Shown in pieces: positions 5,428 through 7,943 of a stretch of DNA of 7,943 bases. The notes beneath the pieces are model-generated. The model worked only from the letters and a program-made list of their open reading frames with translations, searched no databases and was not told the DNA's origin. The DNA lies in assembly GCA_021852245.1 (NCBI GenBank), contig JAJZNY010000344.1, positions 1 through 7,943 of the forward strand, written 5' to 3'. This DNA is from Planctomycetota bacterium (GTDB lineage Bacteria; Planctomycetota; Phycisphaerae; WQYP01). A program made the position numbers and the translations under genes. Every line of letters starts with the position of its first letter. Positions within the stretch are counted from its first letter, which is position 1.

Positions 5428-7885
5428 ATGCCTGGTGATCACATTCAAAAACCGGATAATCCGAACCTGAATATAAGTTCCGCCCTGAAGAATCCGCTTT
5501 CACGTCGCACGTTTCTGGCCGGTACTGTCGCTACCGCTGTAGCATCCATGGCCGTTTCGCAAGCTGCCCCCGATGAAAACGCAGCCAGATGGATATGGGA
5601 TCATCAGGCCGGGCCCGTCAATACCTGGATGTGCTTTCGCCGCACGGTGACCCTCTTGAATACACCTCAGCATGCCGTCGCCGAGATTGCAGTTGATTCA
5701 AAGTATTGGCTCTGGATCAACGGCAAGCTGGCACTTTTTGAAGGTGCATTGAAGCGTGGGCCGCGTCCGGGGGAAACTTATTGTGATCATTTGAATTTGA
5801 CACCCTTTCTCAAAGCGGGGGTCAAATACCATTGCTGTTCTGGTCTGGTATTGGGGAAAGAGCGGCTTTTCGCATGTCAGCAGCGGACGAGGCGGTCTTT
5901 ATTTTGCCGCCGACATTGACGGCATAAAACTGATCAGCGATCATCATTGGAAGGCCATGCAGCATCCTGCCTATGGTCCGAGCACTCCACCGAGTCCCAA
6001 CTACCGACTTTCGGAATGGAACGTGGAATTTGACGCCCGAAAAGATATCCCCGATTGGGTGGGCGTGAATTTTAACGACACTGCCTGGCCATCGGCTGTG
6101 GAAAAAGGTGTAGCAGGGGATAAGCCCTGGGGGCCACTGCAACCGCGACCGATAGCGTTCTGGAAAATTACGGATATTCAACCCTATGTCAACGACCGAC
6201 AGATTCAAGCCTTGAAACCCGAACAAGCCATACGGTATCCGGTTATGTCCATCCTGAATCAGTCTAAATTGCCGCCGAAATTCAAAGGGAGGCGGGTATG
6301 GTGTCAACTCCCCTATGATGCTCAGATCACGCCCTATCTGAAAATTGACGCGCCGGCGGGATTGGTCATCGACATTCGCACCGATCGCTATTTTCCGGGC
6401 GCCAATTCGGTACGATCACAATACGTGACCCGGTCCGGCGTGCAGGAATTCGAATCGCTCGGGTGGATGAACGGCGAGCATGTCGTTTACAGCCTTCCGC
6501 CAGGTATTAAAATTTTACAGCTTGGCTACCGGGAAAGTGGCTACAACTGCAACTTGGCCGGCCACTTCACCAGTTCCGATCCGGCGCTCAACGAACTCTG
6601 GAAACGGGCGCAGCGGACTCTGTACGTCAATTTGCGTGATAATTACTCCGATTGTCCGGATCGCGAGCGCGGCCTCTGGTGGGGCGATGTGGTCATCGAT
6701 CTGGGGCAGACCTTTTACGCCCTGGATCGTCAATCGGATCGACTCATAAAAAAAGCCATCGACAACCTCGTGGGGTGGCAGGAGCCTGGAACCGGTGTAC
6801 TCTATGCGCCCGTCCCCTCCCTTTACACTCAAAATGAGTTGCCCTGCCAGATGTTGGCAAGTATTGGCTGGTATGGCTTTTGGAACTACTTCATGCACAC
6901 CGGCGATGCCGAGACGATCCACAGGGCCTATCCTCATGTCCGCCGATATCTGCAACTTTATCATCTCGAAAAAGATGGACTCGCTCCGCATCGACATGGA
7001 GGCTGGCCCTGGTATGATTGGGGAACCAATATTGACGAACGCCTGCTTGACAATACCTGGTTTTATCTCGCCCTGAAGGCCGCCGTCCAGATGGCGAAAC
7101 TGACCGGCCATCATTCCGATATTTCACGTTACAAGCATGACATGGCAAGTATCGCATCACGCTTCAACGCCGCCTACTGGAATGGCGAGGCCTATCGAAG
7201 TCGGCATTACACCGGGGCAACCGATGATCGGGGCAATGCCATGGCAATCCTTTGTGGTTTTGCCAAACAGGAGCAGTTTCCGGCATTGCTTAAAGTTTTG
7301 CAGACGCAGATGTTTGCCAGTCCGTATATGGAAAAATATGTATTAGAAGCATTATTCCACATGAACCAGCCGAGTGCCGCTGTTGCCAGAATGAAAAATC
7401 GGTACGCCCGCTTTCTATCTCTGCCGATATCCACACTTCCGGAGCGATGGGACTGTGATGGCTACAATGGGTCGTACAATCATGGCTGGTCCGGGGGGCC
7501 GCTGACACTGATGTCTCAAAAGATGGCCGGGATCGCGCCCCTTGCCCCCGGTATGAAGAAATGCCAGATTTTACCTCAGCCTGGCGATATCGAGCACGTC
7601 TCTGCTTCCATGTTGACCCGACAGGGTTTGATAGCCGTGAACCTTCACAACGCTCGCGATAGTTTTACAATCACCGTCAATCTGCCGTCCCCGATCGTGG
7701 CGACAGTGGGCATTCCGGTGCGAAAAGAGCCGTGGCGATCTATTTCTATGAATGGCCAATCGGTGGATATCGAAGGTAACCGGGAAAACCACGGCAACCG
7801 GCCATGGCAGTATCAGGGCAAAAAAGCAGGCTTTTACCTTTTCACCCTGCCGAGAGGAAAATTTGTTTTGAAAGCCGAAATCTAA
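5428..7885 (+). CDS. Tat-exported alpha-L-rhamnosidase-like glycoside hydrolase (GH78 type), frameshifted near residue 131
   Basis: Two frames (5428-5919 and one open across the shift to TAA at 7883-7885) form one gene. Removing one G from the run at 5817-5821 gives LKAGSNTIAVLVWYWGK and an 818-residue protein. The N-terminus has a Tat signal (SRRTFLAG at 25-32, likely cleavage after SQA at 44-46), so it is an exported enzyme. A beta-sandwich domain (WIWDHQ, YWLWINGKLALFEG) is followed by a six-hairpin catalytic region. The motif DCPDRERGLWWGD (6650-6688) has the acidic spacing D408, E413, D420 known from GH78 RhaB, with E413 the probable general acid. LPERWD (E672, codon 7442-7444) holds the probable general base. 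SYNHGWSGG and a C-terminal beta domain (AGIAPLAPG, ILPQPGD) follow. It should release terminal alpha-L-rhamnose from plant or algal glycans; linkage and substrate are not readable. If the frameshift is real, the enzyme is probably lost. Confidence 0.82.
5817..5821 (+). other. Frameshift site: run of five G in the rhamnosidase-like gene
   Basis: Upstream the coding frame is that of ATG 5428 (DHLNLTPFLKAG). Downstream it is the next frame (NTIAVLVWYWGKSGFSHVSSGRGGLYFAADIDG). The first frame runs on into unrelated sequence and stops at 5917-5919. One extra G in the run accounts for the change exactly. A sequencing or assembly indel and a genuine mutation look the same here. Confidence 0.8.
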
Positions 7886-7943
7886 AAAATAACGGTGCCG
7901 GAAAAGACTGGTAGAAGCGTCACCTTCATTCTGCAGCCTTTTC
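7886..7943. other. Trailing intergenic bases, nothing identified
   Basis: The 58 bases after the glycosidase stop show no hairpin with a T-run, no ribosome site and no start that can be supported. The next gene or terminator lies outside the window. Confidence 0.5.

Noticed and set aside
6515..7114. 199-codon minus-strand open frame inside the rhamnosidase-like gene
   Set aside because: The plus strand carries the catalytic motif and conserved GH78-type sequence through the same bases.

Overview
The window is chromosomal bacterial DNA of moderately high GC. The gene content suggests Planctomycetota, probably Phycisphaerae-like: a GlmU-like nucleotidyltransferase of the type seen in Planctomycetes and Bacteroidetes, a divergent MnmE, an XRE protein with a shortened helix-turn-helix, and a Tat-exported GH78-type glycosidase. 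The taxon is an inference from protein character, because no intact rRNA marker is present.

Layout: (1) 1-1200 (+) is the 3' part of an alpha-ketoglutaric semialdehyde dehydrogenase. (2) 1348-2097 (+) encodes a protein with an unrecognised N-terminal region and a C-terminal XRE-type HTH. (3) 2144-3388 (-), convergent with it, encodes the GlmU-like protein with left-handed beta-helix repeats. (4) 3389-3877 has no convincing protein gene but holds several inverted repeats and a T-run. It may encode a structured RNA on the minus strand. (5) 3878-5188 (-) is mnmE. (6) 5189-5427 is a divergent intergenic region with a perfect inverted repeat. (7) 5428-7885 (+) is a Tat-signal alpha-L-rhamnosidase-like gene interrupted by a single-base frameshift in a run of five G. 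(8) 7886-7943 shows nothing identifiable.

Functional reading: the two end genes fit plant or algal polysaccharide use, with an exported rhamnosidase and a sugar-acid catabolic dehydrogenase, but they are not in one operon. The middle genes are housekeeping-like (tRNA wobble modification, sugar nucleotide or envelope metabolism). The main oddities are a Glu-to-Gln change at the expected general base of the dehydrogenase, two altered GTPase positions in MnmE, the frameshift, and the structured gap. I see no phage, IS, CRISPR or defence system. Nothing here clearly amounts to an undescribed system; the best candidate for something new is the structured gap at about 3478-3727.
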